Shown one piece after another: positions 23,063 through 34,473 of a DNA stretch of 64,000 nucleotides. Below the pieces are notes generated by a model, which had not been told where the DNA came from, did no database searches, and saw nothing but the letters and a program-made list of their open reading frames with translations. The position numbers and the translations under genes were made by a program. Source of the stretch: Ephemerocybe angulata (taxonomy: Eukaryota; Basidiomycota; Agaricomycetes; Agaricales; Psathyrellaceae); NCBI GenBank assembly GCA_013368325.1, contig JAACJK010000172.1, forward strand, positions 372,001-436,000, written 5' to 3'. Numbering within the stretch: position 1 is the stretch's first letter; each line of letters begins with the position of its first letter.

Positions 23063-24706
23063 ATGCCAACCCAACAGCTTCAACCCTATGCCTCCCGTGT
23101 GGGCGGCAACAATGAGAACATTCGTCCTCGGAGCACATCACCCGCTTCCGACAGAAGGCGGAAGCGGTCCAGACACTACGAGGATTACTATAGCGAAGAT
23201 GAAGAAGAAACCGAGGAGTCCTCAGCCACAGCCCTCAAGCTCAAGCTCGAGCCAAAGCATATCACGCGCGATCCAGTAATTAGCTATGGAAGACACTTCG
23301 GCCGAACAGTGCACATGTTCTGCAATTTCCTTCCTTTGCTCGAGAAAGGATTGGCACGCAAATCATATTTGGCGCTCGAGAGGGAGGTCGCTTTGGAACA
23401 CTTAACGGTCGAGTGCGGCGTATAACTCCTACTACTCTTTTCACGTTGTTTAAGCTAATCTACTACTTGTGCACGCCTCAGAGAAAAGAAGGATCATGAT
23501 CTCTTCGTTGCTCTTCTCCGCGCGTGCCCAGGGCTACAGGCGCGAATCTGTAGAAAGTCGACGAACAGGGATGATTTGGCAAATGTGGCTCGCTTGGTAT
23601 GACAATGGCACACTCTTTCTAGAGATCTGTAGACTCACTGAACCTGTATAGCTCGCAAAGGGCGCCAATGCTGCTCGGTCCGATGATAACAAGTCTTTGA
23701 AATCTGCAGTGATTGACTGGATCACTCCTATTGGCACTGTTCTTCGGCCACCAATCAACAGAAACCAGAAGGAGGGACGTGGTTTCCACCACGATGTTAC
23801 TGGAAGACTGTTCTGTCCGACGGATTACGACTGGAGCGACGCAAGGTTCGGAACAATGGGTCTCTATGGTCGGCTTCGAGTACTTATGCCTTCATCATTT
23901 CCTGCTACAGTGTTAGACAACAGTTGCGCTCAGGCCAGCTAGTCGCTACTGGGGGCCAATTTTCATTGTTCCTCTACGAAAACTATACATACGATCCAGA
24001 TAATTATTGGATGGGATTGTTTCGAAGTAATCTCATGGTGCTGGTGAGCCTGAGAATACCCCGCTACTTTCCACCCTACTCACCTCCCTGGTTACTAACC
24101 AGGGATATAAACATGTTTTTATTAGCCCAAGCTCTGCTAGTGGAGGAGAAACGCGGGCCACGCGCTCCGGAAATGCTCAGCTACACGGAATGAGGCGTGT
24201 GACGGTAGGATCGCTTGCCTATGTTGCAACCATGGTGCGTCCTTAGTCTCTTCATTCCTGTTCGGCGTATATTTACGATGATTCTGCACATTACTCCTAC
24301 AAAGCTACGATTTGTATTGAGCTCTCAACGTGTTTTCACCAAAGAGGCGATAGATTCCGAGATATTTTTCGAAACGGTTCTTGATGCGCTGAACGATCCG
24401 GAGGAAAAGGAGGAGGTCGCCGATCTCCTTCGCTGGTGGGACAGGTGAATTACATTGTGCATAATTGTTTCTTGAGAGGTATTGCTCACGACTTTGCCTA
24501 GTATAATATTCCCAGAGCATGCATACTATCATGGCCCAGGAAAGAGGCCCTTGCTCGCTACTTCGGCGCTTGCCAAGATGAAGCAGCGCAGGAAAATGCT
24601 GAAGGCGAAGGAGAAGGAGAACCAGGAACGACAGAGAGCTGTCCTGCAACCAGTGCAGCCTCCTGCTGGCCCATCATCGGGCTCAGGTGCTGGTGTCGGG
24701 CGGTAA
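23063..24706 (+). CDS. DUF6698-type fungal protein, copy 1, seven exons
   Basis: Exons 23063-23412, 23482-23596, 23652-23845, 23911-24043, 24103-24234, 24305-24444 and 24502-24706 join in phase and give about 422 aa. Family-like blocks are ISYGRHFGRTVHMFCNF, LVATGGQFSLFLYENYTYDP, YWMGLFRSNLMVLGYKHVF, GETRATRSGNAQLHGMRRV and DLLRWWDSIIFPEHAY. The N-terminus is charged and disordered (RRRKRSRHYEDYYSEDEEE), and a basic coiled segment closes the protein (KMKQRRKMLKAKEKENQERQ). The first donor (GTGCGG) is weak but is the only one restoring VEEKKDHDLF. A related gene lies at 49200-50685. DUF6698 is common in Agaricomycetes and has no known function. Confidence 0.75.
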
Positions 24707-25361
24707 CAGTGCTTGCTCCTCTTCCTCCTCGTCGATTCGATTCTGGGCTCGTTGACGTTGATTCTGGGTTTTGATATCTTACCGCCTTGGCATGTACATC
24801 TTGTATCATTCACCTTCTTCTTCTAATTCCATACGAGCTGAGTTTGACAAATACATCTTATTTCGATAGAGGAAGCGGCCGATGGATGGGTGGGATCAAG
24901 TAGTATCCGGAGGCTATTCAAGGTAATACGCACAAATCGGCACGATTGGGACTGGAGATCTCTTTGGGGAGACAAGGGAGACTGATAAACATTGGTACAA
25001 CAGTGGAGCCAGATCAAGGAGAGATACACAATATCAGTGGGGCGAGATCAAGGAGAGATACACAATATATAAGTTGAGGGCCTAGGTATGTCAGTCGGTG
25101 GAAGAGCAGGGAGGGTGGAGGGCGGGCGGGTAGGTAGGTAGGTTACAGGTAATAGCTAGGATATGTGGAGATGACAGGCACCAGATTCTGGGCTACACAT
25201 TATAGGAGAAATTTGAACGACCGAATGAGAAATACGAGAGCTGGGTGTACGGGTATGGAAGGGGGTAGTGTGGTGCAAAATGAGAGTCACGGCGCGCAAC
25301 GTTGCATTAGTCGCCTCAGGGACCGGCGATAGTACCTACATAAAGAAAGGTCGGGTGAGTA
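24707..25361. other. intergenic with a tandem duplication
   Basis: Two copies of a 34-nt unit containing AGATCAAGGAGAGATACACA lie at 25002-25035 and 25036-25069. A short GTAG microsatellite follows at about 25128-25143. No gene is seen. Confidence 0.6.
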
Positions 25362-25742
25362 TCATGATAGGCATTGTCGCGAGCGGAAAGGAAACTCCTT
25401 ACTACTACTACTACTTCCACCTTCGCCTTCGCTTGTCGCCACCATGTGGATCGCACTCGTCATCTTGTCAACGATCTCAAATTGCTTGGTGAGAACCAGA
25501 TATGTTGCCAACTCCGTCAGGTTCCGTACGACAGCGTTGTAATCTGCTGCCGCGATGTGCAGCATATTTTCCGCCTGCGCAAGGTTGGAGGACGCGGACT
25601 CGAGCCTAGAGAGTGCAGTGCCTATCGCGGCTTCCGGGCGGATCCCTGTGCACCAGCCAAGAGACGAGTGAAACTCGGTGCCAGCCCTGCCAACTCTGTG
25701 AGATGGGGATGGGGGCCCAGTCGATACCGAAGGCGATGTCAT
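25362..25742 (-). CDS. small hypothetical helical protein
   Basis: Single exon of 126 aa starting MTSPSVSTGPPSPSHRVG. The middle, GTALSRLESASSNLAQAEN to TYLVLTKQFEIVDKMTS, is a continuous amphipathic helical region without Pro, the sort of segment found in small complex subunits. Ser-rich ends flank it. A longer frame from 25919 adds a low-complexity Pro/Phe-rich leader that looks like 5' UTR. No family is recognised. Confidence 0.45.
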   Translation of the reverse strand: MTSPSVSTGPPSPSHRVGRAGTEFHSSLGWCTGIRPEAAIGTALSRLESASSNLAQAENMLHIAAADYNAVVRNLTELATYLVLTKQFEIVDKMTSAIHMVATSEGEGGSSSSSKEFPFRSRQCLS

Positions 25743-26628
25743 GGCGTTTGGAAATGCCGGGTGGAGGCCTGAGGCAAGAATGTCGTGGTTTTGGAGGGAA
25801 GGAGAATAGGCTTTGAACCGAGAAGGTAGAAGATAGAAGGGAAGGTAAGTGATGAAAGAAGGGGAGGAAGGGGACAAGGGAAAGAAAGGCAAGCTGTTGT
25901 TTATGTGGCTCGGTCCCAATTCGTTTTATTTACAGGTGCTGGCACTTTCCATTCCCACCGTGGTCACAATATGACGAGTCGTGCCCACGATTGCCATTTG
26001 CGCCCAGTCTCCAACCTCTACTCTATTTCAAGCTTCACGACCTGGCTGGCCACCGATAGCCAGGTACCCTTTCAGTCATCTACTACTTTGCTTCTTCCTG
26101 CCCCCTCCCTCCCGAGTTCTATCCCCATTCCCCCTTTCAGTTGTACGCCGCCCTTCCGACAGAGAGAATGCGCAAGGTACCCGCTGGGCGGCGCTGGCTC
26201 CATCGAAAGTTGGTAGCTAGAATGCCCGCCACCGTGACATTAATTCAAGTTGGATGTTGCCCGGACTGAATTGTTTATCGTAATGTGGGCTACATTCCAA
26301 GCAATTTTCCGGGTCAAATAGCTAATAATTCTGTCGCGGAAGGCTGCCGATTTGAAATTCCTCGCGCATTGAATGGATTCAAGGTTGAAGCGTGGAAGGC
26401 TCCAAAAGCGTGCCGGAACATAAGCGCTTGAGCGACAGCTTGGACCATCCGCTTAAAAGCAGCTGGGTAGCCATCTGTCTGAGCCATCGGTCGCGTCTCC
26501 GTTTCCCCCACTCCATCCAGCCCCAGCCATTCCTTCATCTCCCCCTTTCTTCGCTCTTCTCCTTCTCTCCCGGTCGTCTCGGTCCTTCTCGCTCTTCTCG
26601 CTCCTCCCTCGCTCTTCTTGGCGCGACC
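25743..26628. other. intergenic between divergent genes, pyrimidine-rich near 26500-26600
   Basis: The CT-rich tract just before the ATG at 26629 is typical of fungal core promoters. I see no gene. Confidence 0.4.
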
Positions 26629-28177
26629 ATGGGGTCGTATGCGGCACCTTCCCCAATCACGACCCCAACTGCACCGACTCGACCTTTTTTCGGTAATCAA
26701 CCTTTTTTCGAGCCTCTCCTCGCAAGCGAGCTTCAACAGCGCGTTCAGGACCTAAACACCCACGCCTACTCCACTGTTCTAGGAGGCATTGAACATGCCC
26801 AGGCATACCTCGAGGAGGAAACTGATGCAGGACCTCTCCCTCCGGATTTCTATGTCATCACCATGCCGATGTCGATGGATGCCCCTCCCCCTTCATACAG
26901 CTCAGTACCCCCTGTCGACTGGCGATGGAACTTTGAACAGTCTAATCGGCGCTTGAGCATTCTCATCGACCCTGCGGTCATCCTTCAGGGCCGTCTCCAA
27001 GCTGAAGACGAGCGAGCTTCCCGAAACATCGTAAGCCTCCAACCAGCTCTAAGAGTACACGAGACGCTAACCCTCAAGGGATTCTAGCTGATATCACCGT
27101 CGTCCTCTCAAGAGTCGATCACGACCACCACCATCGCCATGCCCTCAGGCGGCCGAGACAAAGACCATCCCAATTCCATATCTTCATGCCTGGAAGGTTT
27201 AAGTCTCAGTACCGACGGAGCATCGCCTACCACTACCAACTGTGACCAGCCATTGGTCCAGAAGTATGTGATAAAAGAGGTGCGTTTTTCTATTATGTTA
27301 TTTTTACTTGAAGACTGCTGAACGACATATTAGTTTGTGAGGAATGTTAAATCCGTCCTGACGAGAACGGGCACCGACCTACTCGGCAACATAAGATCCC
27401 TCAGAGGAAGGCCTGCGCCAATTCAAGTGACGCCAGCATCTGCCGAAGACGCTCGTGATATGGATCTCACCACACCCCAGGACGACATCGCGAATACAGG
27501 CCCTCCAAGCCCCACCCCCAACTCGGGCCCCCAAGGCGGCGTCTTTTCTGGTAATCCCGGTGCTGGATACCACCCACTTGCCAGTGAAATTGGCAGCAGC
27601 CGGTTCCCGCGAGAGAAGGAGCGCCTCAACTTCCGTCCCCTTGGTCCCCGTCCCCTTGGTTCCCGTCCCCGACCGAGCCCTGATGCGGATGCGGAGCGTC
27701 AACATTGCACCAAAGCCAAACGCCCACGCCTCAACGACTACCGAGCTCACGAGAATGTGGAAGGGATGCACCCATTCGGACCGTTCGTCCTGAGCCGAGC
27801 CGCCCTTGAAGACCTCAGAGCTAGGTTTACGCCGAACCAAGTCTGCTGGTTACAGGAGTCTTTGTCCCATCAATCTACCCATCCACTCCACTACAATCAG
27901 TAAGTGAACTTTCTGTCGGGGTCGGAACTGTTATACTAATCGCCTCTATAGGACGTGCGGTCAATGCGTCAGCCTGGGAATTAGAATGATCTATGTTTTC
28001 CCTCCCTCCCATCCTTTCGTCCTTGTATTTGAAGGAGCATCTCTTGCCTCCCCTGGACGAAGGGTCCCCACCTCCCCTGGACGTGGAAGGACCTCCCCTG
28101 GACGTGGAAGGGTCCCCACCTCCCCTGGACGTAGGAGGCCGGGGCTCAAGACACAGAAGGTTCGGAGGTTGGCGTAA
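26629..28177 (+). CDS. hypothetical protein with C-terminal SPGR repeats, four exons
   Basis: Exons 26629-27030, 27088-27279, 27334-27899 and 27952-28177 join in phase (introns 57, 54 and 52 nt) and give about 461 aa. The N-terminal exon encodes ELQQRVQDLNTHAYSTVLGG and a Pro-rich segment. Exon 3 encodes a Pro/Arg-rich linker (FRPLGPRPLGSRPRPSPD) and then FVLSRAALEDLRARFTPNQV. The last exon carries four SPGR units made by a DNA minisatellite and a basic tail. Short duplicated GGTCCCCGTCCCCTT units in exon 3 also suggest slippage. No domain is recognised. Confidence 0.55.
28047..28136 (+). repeat. coding minisatellite, ACCTCCCCTGGACG units
   Basis: The unit CCTCCCCTGGACG occurs four times with spacers of alternating length (AAGGGTCCCCA, TGGAAGGA, TGGAAGGGTCCCCA). 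It encodes repeated S-P-G-R with RVPT linkers in the last exon of the surrounding gene. Confidence 0.85.
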
Positions 28178-29170
28178 TCCCGCATCCTTTCCATCGCTTT
28201 CGCCTCTGCTCGCCCCACCAAGTCGGTATCATCATTCCCATTCGCTTCTGCTTCTTATCTTCGCTTGCGCTTGCTTCTTATCTTCGCTCGTTGTTGTCGC
28301 TGTCTCTTGTCACTTTCCCACTCGTTCGCTTGGTTTTATCTTTCGCACTCGCTTTCTTTCGCACACATTCGCTTTCTTACAGTACATTCGCTCACTTTCT
28401 AATAGCTTTCCTTCACTCACTCTTCTCGCCCTTCATCCTCTACCATCGCTTGCACCATAGCTCGTTGTTCCACATACATTTCCATCTCACAGCGCCACTC
28501 TTTCACCATCGCAGTCTTCACGTTCCTTGCTTCTTTTCTCGCATATCCATTCCTACTCTCTCAGCAACTAATAGATACTCTCCTCCTTCTTCCCACCTAG
28601 GCTAGCTTAGACTTGGACATATATTATATCAACCTTAACCCCCCTTCTCCCGTCCTGTCCCGGGTTTCTCAAGTCTACACCTGTATATATCCGTAGTGAC
28701 TCCCGCCTATACCACCAGTGATCACCTATACACATTTTTGAATATAGATCCAACTACATGAGTACTGTTTGTGCTTGCAACTTGGTTGGCCCCTTCTTGC
28801 CCAAGCCAAGCGTCCACCAAGGATGGCCAGTGGGCGCCTCAAGGGCGCCTATTCTGTCCATTTTTGGAAGCTAGCTCACGTGGCAGTGCTGCCTCCAGAC
28901 TTGATCGTGGACAGATCATCCATTTCTGCCTTGCCTCGACTTCCCTAAGCAAATATAACTAACCCAATATGTTAAAGTACCCTATTTCTATTTATTAACA
29001 CCCATTTTGAGACTTCCAAAGTTGTTCTGTTCCAAGGAAAACAAGACGATGTTCAGGCCTAAGCATGTCAATGGGCCTGCCAAACAATCAATCACAACGC
29101 ACAACTTCATGACAGTGTCCGAGAATGTCAAGTTCAAGTTCGCTCTACTCTACCCTGGCTCTACCACACC
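28178..29170. other. intergenic, pyrimidine-rich, rich in TTCGCTT and TCACT motifs
   Basis: Positions 28195-28560 are strongly C/T-biased with many short CTTCGCTT-like repeats. The rest is the upstream region of the methyltransferase gene. No gene is supported. Confidence 0.4.
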
Positions 29171-30794
29171 ATGACCGAGTCCGCTTACTACTACGACCCT
29201 TATGATTTCATTAGCGATGACGAGTCTTCCGAAAGTATGGAAGAAGAGGACGATTACGAGATGGGCTCATCCGTTTGCAGTGACAAGACACCTAGCCAGG
29301 ACTCTGCGAGCACGGTCTCCGGCGGGGACGACATGAGCATATCAGATGTCGCCTCCTCCTTTCAAGAGAAGAAGAACCGGGTGTTCAGCCCCGTACCAAG
29401 GCCGAGCACGATGAGCTCCTACTCGTATCACTCGTCCGAACGGTTCAGGACACCGTCACCGTCTAACCAATCGCTAACACCTTCAATGCGGGCCACCCTG
29501 GTTCGCCAGGAGTTCGGGCGCGACTTGAACACTTTCAGCGACGTGTACCGGCTACCTGCGGACGAGGAGGAGATGGACAGGCTGGGTACACACTGCCATT
29601 TCCTCGTTATCGGACTTCGACTTAACATTGATTTTTTCTCAGAGAAGCAGCACAACATGCTCATAGATATCTTTGGCGCGAAGTATCCACCTCCAATGGG
29701 AGTTGCCCTTCGTCAAGGTCACTATGAGCCGACGAAAAAGGTACTCGAGCTTGGGAGTGGGGGTGGAGGCTGGTTTGTCTCTCCAAGCGTTGCCTGCCAC
29801 TGAACTTCACTCAACCTGACTAACAGGATTAAAGACGTCTGTCGGGACTTTCCGTACTGTGAGGCTATCGCAGTGGACCTCATCCCAATAAGCGAGTAAG
29901 TCTCTTTAAACCCTTTGAATTGGCGCCCTCAAATTGGATGATATTGACGTATCTTCCAGAGCGGAGGATGATTTCCCACCTAACCTGAGGTATTTTCTAC
30001 CATTTTGTGATGTGGTACACTTCCTCATCCGAAGTTCCATAGGATGGAGATAGATGACCTGAACAAAGGCATTGAACATTTTTACGACCAGTTCGACGTC
30101 GTCCACAGTCGGCTGATCGCTTTCGGGGTAAGTAACAGTCCCCCAAGTTTTTTTCCTCATCTTCTGAGTCCTGACTGCCGCCATCTAGATTCGTGACTAT
30201 CACCGACTTGTGGAGCACGTCGCTCGCGTTCTCCGGCCGAGGGGCCTCATTGAAATACAAGAGTATGATTTCCAAACCTACGGCAGGGACGAGAAAGTTA
30301 TTCCTGCGAACACTACTGATCCCCTCGGCACTCACCCTTGGTGGGCCACCTTTCTCGCACACCTCCGCGAAGCCGTCATCGCATCAGGAGGAGATACCAC
30401 GGCCGCAACAAATATGCAAGGCTGGATACAAGGGCACGAAGCATTCGAAAACGTTGTCTATAAAGACGTCTGGCTGCCCGTCATCCCGGGGAATTGCAGG
30501 CGGTACCAGGAAGACATATATACAAGGATGAAAGACGATATCATGGTATGTTATAGGCTCTCTTAACTAGAACTTTTGTCGTGGTCATGGTTGACGACAT
30601 CTCTCTAGGCTTTCCTGCGTTCATCCAAGCCCCTTATCATGGGGAACGGCGTCTCCGAGCAGCGATACGAATACCTTGTCCACCACACCGTTGATACGAC
30701 CGTAGTCGTAAAACGGCGTTTTTGGCGTATAAACCATGCAAACCTGTACGAAAGTACTGTCGGGGTCACCAGCACCGAGCTCTCGAGCCTATAA
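29171..30794 (+). CDS. class I SAM-dependent methyltransferase (LaeA-like type), last exon split by a retrotransposon
   Basis: Exons 29171-29585, 29643-29772, 29827-29895, 29960-29989, 30043-30127, 30189-30545 and 30609-30691 join in phase. The product has an acidic, disordered N-terminal 120 residues, motif I VLELGSGGGGW, an acidic partner region AIAVDLIPIS, HSRLIAFGI and the post-motif block VLRPRGLIEIQEYDFQTYG. This matches the Methyltransf_23-like enzymes of fungi related to LaeA; the substrate is unknown. At 30692 the LTR begins. Reading continues through 34 LTR codons to TAA at 30792-30794, replacing the native last 34 residues, which survive at 43091-43196. The methyltransferase core is intact, so the truncated product might still fold. 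Confidence 0.85.
30688..30691. other. target-site duplication, left copy (CCGT)
   Basis: CCGT directly precedes the LTR TG, and the same four bases follow the right LTR at 43087-43090. The base before each copy is also A, so a 5-bp duplication ACCGT overlapping the LTR end cannot be excluded. Confidence 0.8.
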
Positions 30795-32303
30795 ACTAGG
30801 AAAGAGGTTCGTCAGGTACCTAGTACGCCTCACTCGCCAGTACAAGAGAGCCGTTAGACAGTATCAGACCCGAGGATAAGGTAGCAAGCGGGCGGCGCGG
30901 TTAAGCGCCCACGCGAGCGCCTAGTCCTCGCACACCCTTTCTGGCGAAATGCCCACTAAAATCGGTCTGATTCTGCGGGCCTACGTACAGGAGCATCCTA
31001 CCTACGCTACGCGTTCGTCGCTTGGGTATAGCACTTCGCTACGTCGTCACCTCCTCCTCCTCTTCCTCCTCCGTCGTACCGGCCTTCTACCTCGTTCTGC
31101 GGTTGTGTGGATGCGTTGCGGACGGTTCCAAAGCGTCAAGAGGTCTCCTACCCTCGGAAGGGAGAAACCTCCGACACCCCGGTCCACAGTGGGGTCACCC
31201 GATGGTCGTTACACATTGGTTAGAAGCGCGTACCGTGCAGCCGGAGGAAATCCATCTCGGCAAAGGTACGCGCGTCGTCCTAAAAGAACAAGTCTTTTGT
31301 TAGTCGCACTGCCTTGAGAACCTGAAGTCCTCGAGGTCAGTAATCGAAGCCCGTTGGCGGAATGCCGGTCTCGAAGAACAAGACTACGTACCTTGTGGGA
31401 GGAGCTTCCTCCACCAGATTGGGCAGTTCCGATGCGGAACGGGCGTTAACCCGTGATTAAATCCGCATCGGCCCACCAGTACTTCGCTCGGCAGGGCTCG
31501 AGAAGCCCTTTGCGAAGTGGTCACCAGGGCGCGCGGTGTACGCGCGTCCCACAGCAGGCCTTTGGGCATCCACACGAAATCTGTACCATATAATCTGTGA
31601 TCGAGAAAATGTAACATTAGCATACGGTACCCCGAATTTACGACTCACCTTCGTCTGGACTCTCCTCCTATCGACTTTGTCTATCCCTGCTCTCGCGAAC
31701 ACCGTCGCGATCGAGCTGCCTGCCGACCTCTCCCACCGGCGCCTAACCATCTCCCGTCTTCGTCAACGAACTCGATCCTTCGCGATCTAAACCGATCCGT
31801 CCCCTCTGGTCTTCATCTCCGTGCCCCTACCACCCTCCTAGACCCTCGTCAGTCACCGATCTCCTCAATCGAGGACTCACCTGCGTTCTACGGTCTTCGC
31901 GTACCTCATCGTCGAGGTCCAAGCCATCCTTTCCCGTTTTGGGGCCTTAGTCATCCCGCCATCAGCCGCGGCCCACAGCCACTCAGCGCTTGTGACGGCG
32001 CTTAAGTCTGGGTGTCCTCGGAAGCCGTTTCCTGGGCTCAGTTTGTAGCCGATAAAATCCAAATAAATTCTATAAAGTCGGAATTTATTCTTGGTTCGTG
32101 AAAGTACTCTTCGTTTGAGTTCGCGAGTATCCGTTTGCGTTAGAAACCGTGTTTATAGTCTATCAGAGGTACTAGAGTGTCTCTAGTTCTGAATATATAA
32201 GACTATTATTCTATCTGCGTGTGTGTAAGGCTACTCTAAGTCAAGAGAGTCTTTTGGGGTTGTGTTGTGAGCGATATTCCGCGCTCACGTCCCCGTCTCA
32301 TCA
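30692..32303 (+). repeat. 5' LTR, 1612 bp
   Basis: Direct repeat of 41475-43086 (offset 10783). It begins TGATACGACC and ends CGTCTCATCA, so the ends form TGAT/ATCA. Candidate TATA boxes are CTATAAA at 30790-30796 and TATATAAG at about 32195-32203; the second would leave a short R-U5. AATAAA occurs near 32062. The open frames inside are present identically in both LTRs and look non-coding. Confidence 0.95.
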
Positions 32304-32305
32304 TC

Positions 32306-32322
32306 TGGAGCCCACCGCGAGG
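32306..32322 (+). promoter_or_regulatory. candidate minus-strand primer-binding site
   Basis: TGGAGCCCACCGCGAGG starts two bases after the LTR end. It begins with TGG, as expected for pairing with a tRNA CCA end. I cannot assign the tRNA without a tRNA list for the organism. Confidence 0.6.
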
Positions 32323-32949
32323 GGATTAAATCATATTGGTTAATTCCTTCGCTGCAAACACCGTTGAGGACCGAACTCGTATCCTGTTCGTGTTCGAGCT
32401 AGTCACAGCTCAGTACATTCGAGCCCAAGTCTGTAGGGCGTTGTCAAAGTGAGCCGTCCGTCAGGTTCACGTACCACTAGAGGGACTCGTAGTCGAAGTC
32501 CGTCACCTCCCGTTAATTGGCGTGTCTCGCCTCTACGTGCAGCGAAAGCGGCAAGAGCAGCGCAGAAAGCAGCCGAAAAGTTAGGAGCGTCTCCGTCCTC
32601 GGCTAGCTCGCCTCCACGAGTCAACTTCCAGGGAGTTTTCAACTTCCAGTTAGAGCAGCCCCATTTTCCAGCTCTCCCAGTCTCGCCTGAAGGCAACCCG
32701 TCGGACGACGAGAAAGAGGTCGATAACCTCCTAGCTCCGTCAGATTCGTCCCACAAAAGTTCGAGTTCGGAAAGCGTTTCGTCTAAGTCAGACGAGTACG
32801 AGTCAAGTGCAGCCGCGAGCGAACCACCCCCGTACACGGAAGTCAGTCCGTACGTCCCAGGAGCGTTTGTAACACCTCCTCAGACACCCCCGCCAGTCAA
32901 ATCACGTAAAACTCGTCGTAAGAAAGTAAAACGAGAGCGTGTGGTAGTC

Positions 32950-34473
32950 ATGTCCAATAATAAACCTCGTATGCCCGCCCCGTACGGCAAGAATCATCCT
33001 ACTTATGACCCAGAAGAACCTGGTTCGGCTCATCGGTTCTTTGACCAAGTAGAGATGGCCGCCAAGGAAGCTGGTATTGATACGGATGATGCCCAGGTTA
33101 TCAAATGGGCATTGTCATATCTGCCGGACAGTGTGGGCAAGCGTTGGTCGATCTTAGCTACAAGCGGCGCGACCCAGCGAAAGTTCAGCGAGTGGAAAGC
33201 AGAGGTCATGAAGACCCTTCCACGTCGTGCCCAAGAAGAAGCTGGTGCGCTGTCCCGTTTGGACGCGTTAGTTTCGAAGTGGTCTCGCGACCAGGTCAGT
33301 AGGCATGACCGCTCGAACTTCTTCGAGTTCTCGTTGGGTTTCCAGGCTGAAGCCAAGGCTGTCGAGGGTGTAGTCTCGAATCGAGAATTGGTCCGTATGT
33401 ACCTGCGGTGTCTTACCCCATCGTTCCGGGAGCGACTACAAGACAGTCTCACCCCAGGTGCCAATACGAAAGACGAAGACCCCTACCCTTACGCCGATGT
33501 AATTAAAAAGTCGCGCGAGTTGGTGGTAGGTGGTACTACGGGACCGTTCGGAGATCTCAGTTATGAGCCTTCCACGTCAGACTATACCCGGGTTAAGCTC
33601 GAGTCGAGTGGGGGTGCTGGTACGTCGAGGGTGGTTGAGAACATCAAGATCAAGCAAGAGGAAATGGAAAGTAATTTCCAGACCCTCTGTAGCAAGATGG
33701 ATGTTCTGGGAGTGCAGTTAAAAGAGGCGTTGTCGAAACCTGATCCCTCGTACTCCGCGCCTGTCTTCCAGCAAGGAATTGCGCAACCACGCACTTACGC
33801 TCCCGCGCACCCCACCCAACGGCCTCGTCAAGGCATGTACACTCGGCCCTCGAACAATCCGTTTAATACCCCGCCTCGTATTTGTTACTATTGCCACGTC
33901 GAGGGACATATGCTCATGGCATGTCCTGTTCTCGACGCAGACAAGGCAAGTGGGCGGGTCACACAGCAGGGCTACAACATCTTCGTAAACCATCGGCAGC
34001 TCTCGAAAGATAGCCCCGATGGTTTGAGTATGAAGCAAAGGGCCGATGCGATTTTAGCCGGGACGTATAACCCACCCGCTTCGATCAACCTTCTCACTGC
34101 AGAGGATTGGGGAGCTTCGGAGGAAAATACTATGGTATTTTTCCAGTCTGAACCCGAACACGTCCCCATGGCAGTGTTCCAGCAGTCTATGGAGCGCCTA
34201 CGTGCAGACACACAGGGTGCTATCCATAATCTAACCAATCAGTTGCTCACTACGTTGCGTCCGTTGGCTACGGCGTCTGTGCCAGCGCCCGCGCCTAATT
34301 ACGCGCCCATGTCGTACTCGTCCGCTCCACCTGAACAATCTGCTTCGGTACCCGCGTCAGAGGTCAAGGATATGTTCCAGGTGTTGACGCGGAGGCTGGA
34401 TAACCTGGAACAGCACCAGATCCAAACCCGCAGTCAAGGAGCGACGAACGAGGGTTTTCGCGGGGCCCTCTAA
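32950..34473 (+). CDS. gag: Gag (capsid-nucleocapsid) of the retrotransposon
   Basis: From the first in-frame ATG (MSNNKPRMPAPYG) to TAA at 34471-34473, 507 aa. A capsid-like helical region includes HRFFDQVEMAAKEAG, ALSYLPDSVGKRW and MYLRCLTPSFRERLQDSL. A CCHC zinc knuckle follows (CYYCHVEGHMLMAC, C-x2-C-x4-H-x4-C, about 33880-33925). The frame is open 5' to a stop at 32434, adding about 170 Ser/Pro-rich codons of coding-like composition. That stretch has no ATG; a GTG in a favourable context (CAAAGTGAG) lies at 32449. Either an ATG was lost by mutation, a non-AUG start is used, or translation starts at 32950. Confidence 0.85.
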   Translation: MSNNKPRMPAPYGKNHPTYDPEEPGSAHRFFDQVEMAAKEAGIDTDDAQVIKWALSYLPDSVGKRWSILATSGATQRKFSEWKAEVMKTLPRRAQEEAGALSRLDALVSKWSRDQVSRHDRSNFFEFSLGFQAEAKAVEGVVSNRELVRMYLRCLTPSFRERLQDSLTPGANTKDEDPYPYADVIKKSRELVVGGTTGPFGDLSYEPSTSDYTRVKLESSGGAGTSRVVENIKIKQEEMESNFQTLCSKMDVLGVQLKEALSKPDPSYSAPVFQQGIAQPRTYAPAHPTQRPRQGMYTRPSNNPFNTPPRICYYCHVEGHMLMACPVLDADKASGRVTQQGYNIFVNHRQLSKDSPDGLSMKQRADAILAGTYNPPASINLLTAEDWGASEENTMVFFQSEPEHVPMAVFQQSMERLRADTQGAIHNLTNQLLTTLRPLATASVPAPAPNYAPMSYSSAPPEQSASVPASEVKDMFQVLTRRLDNLEQHQIQTRSQGATNEGFRGAL

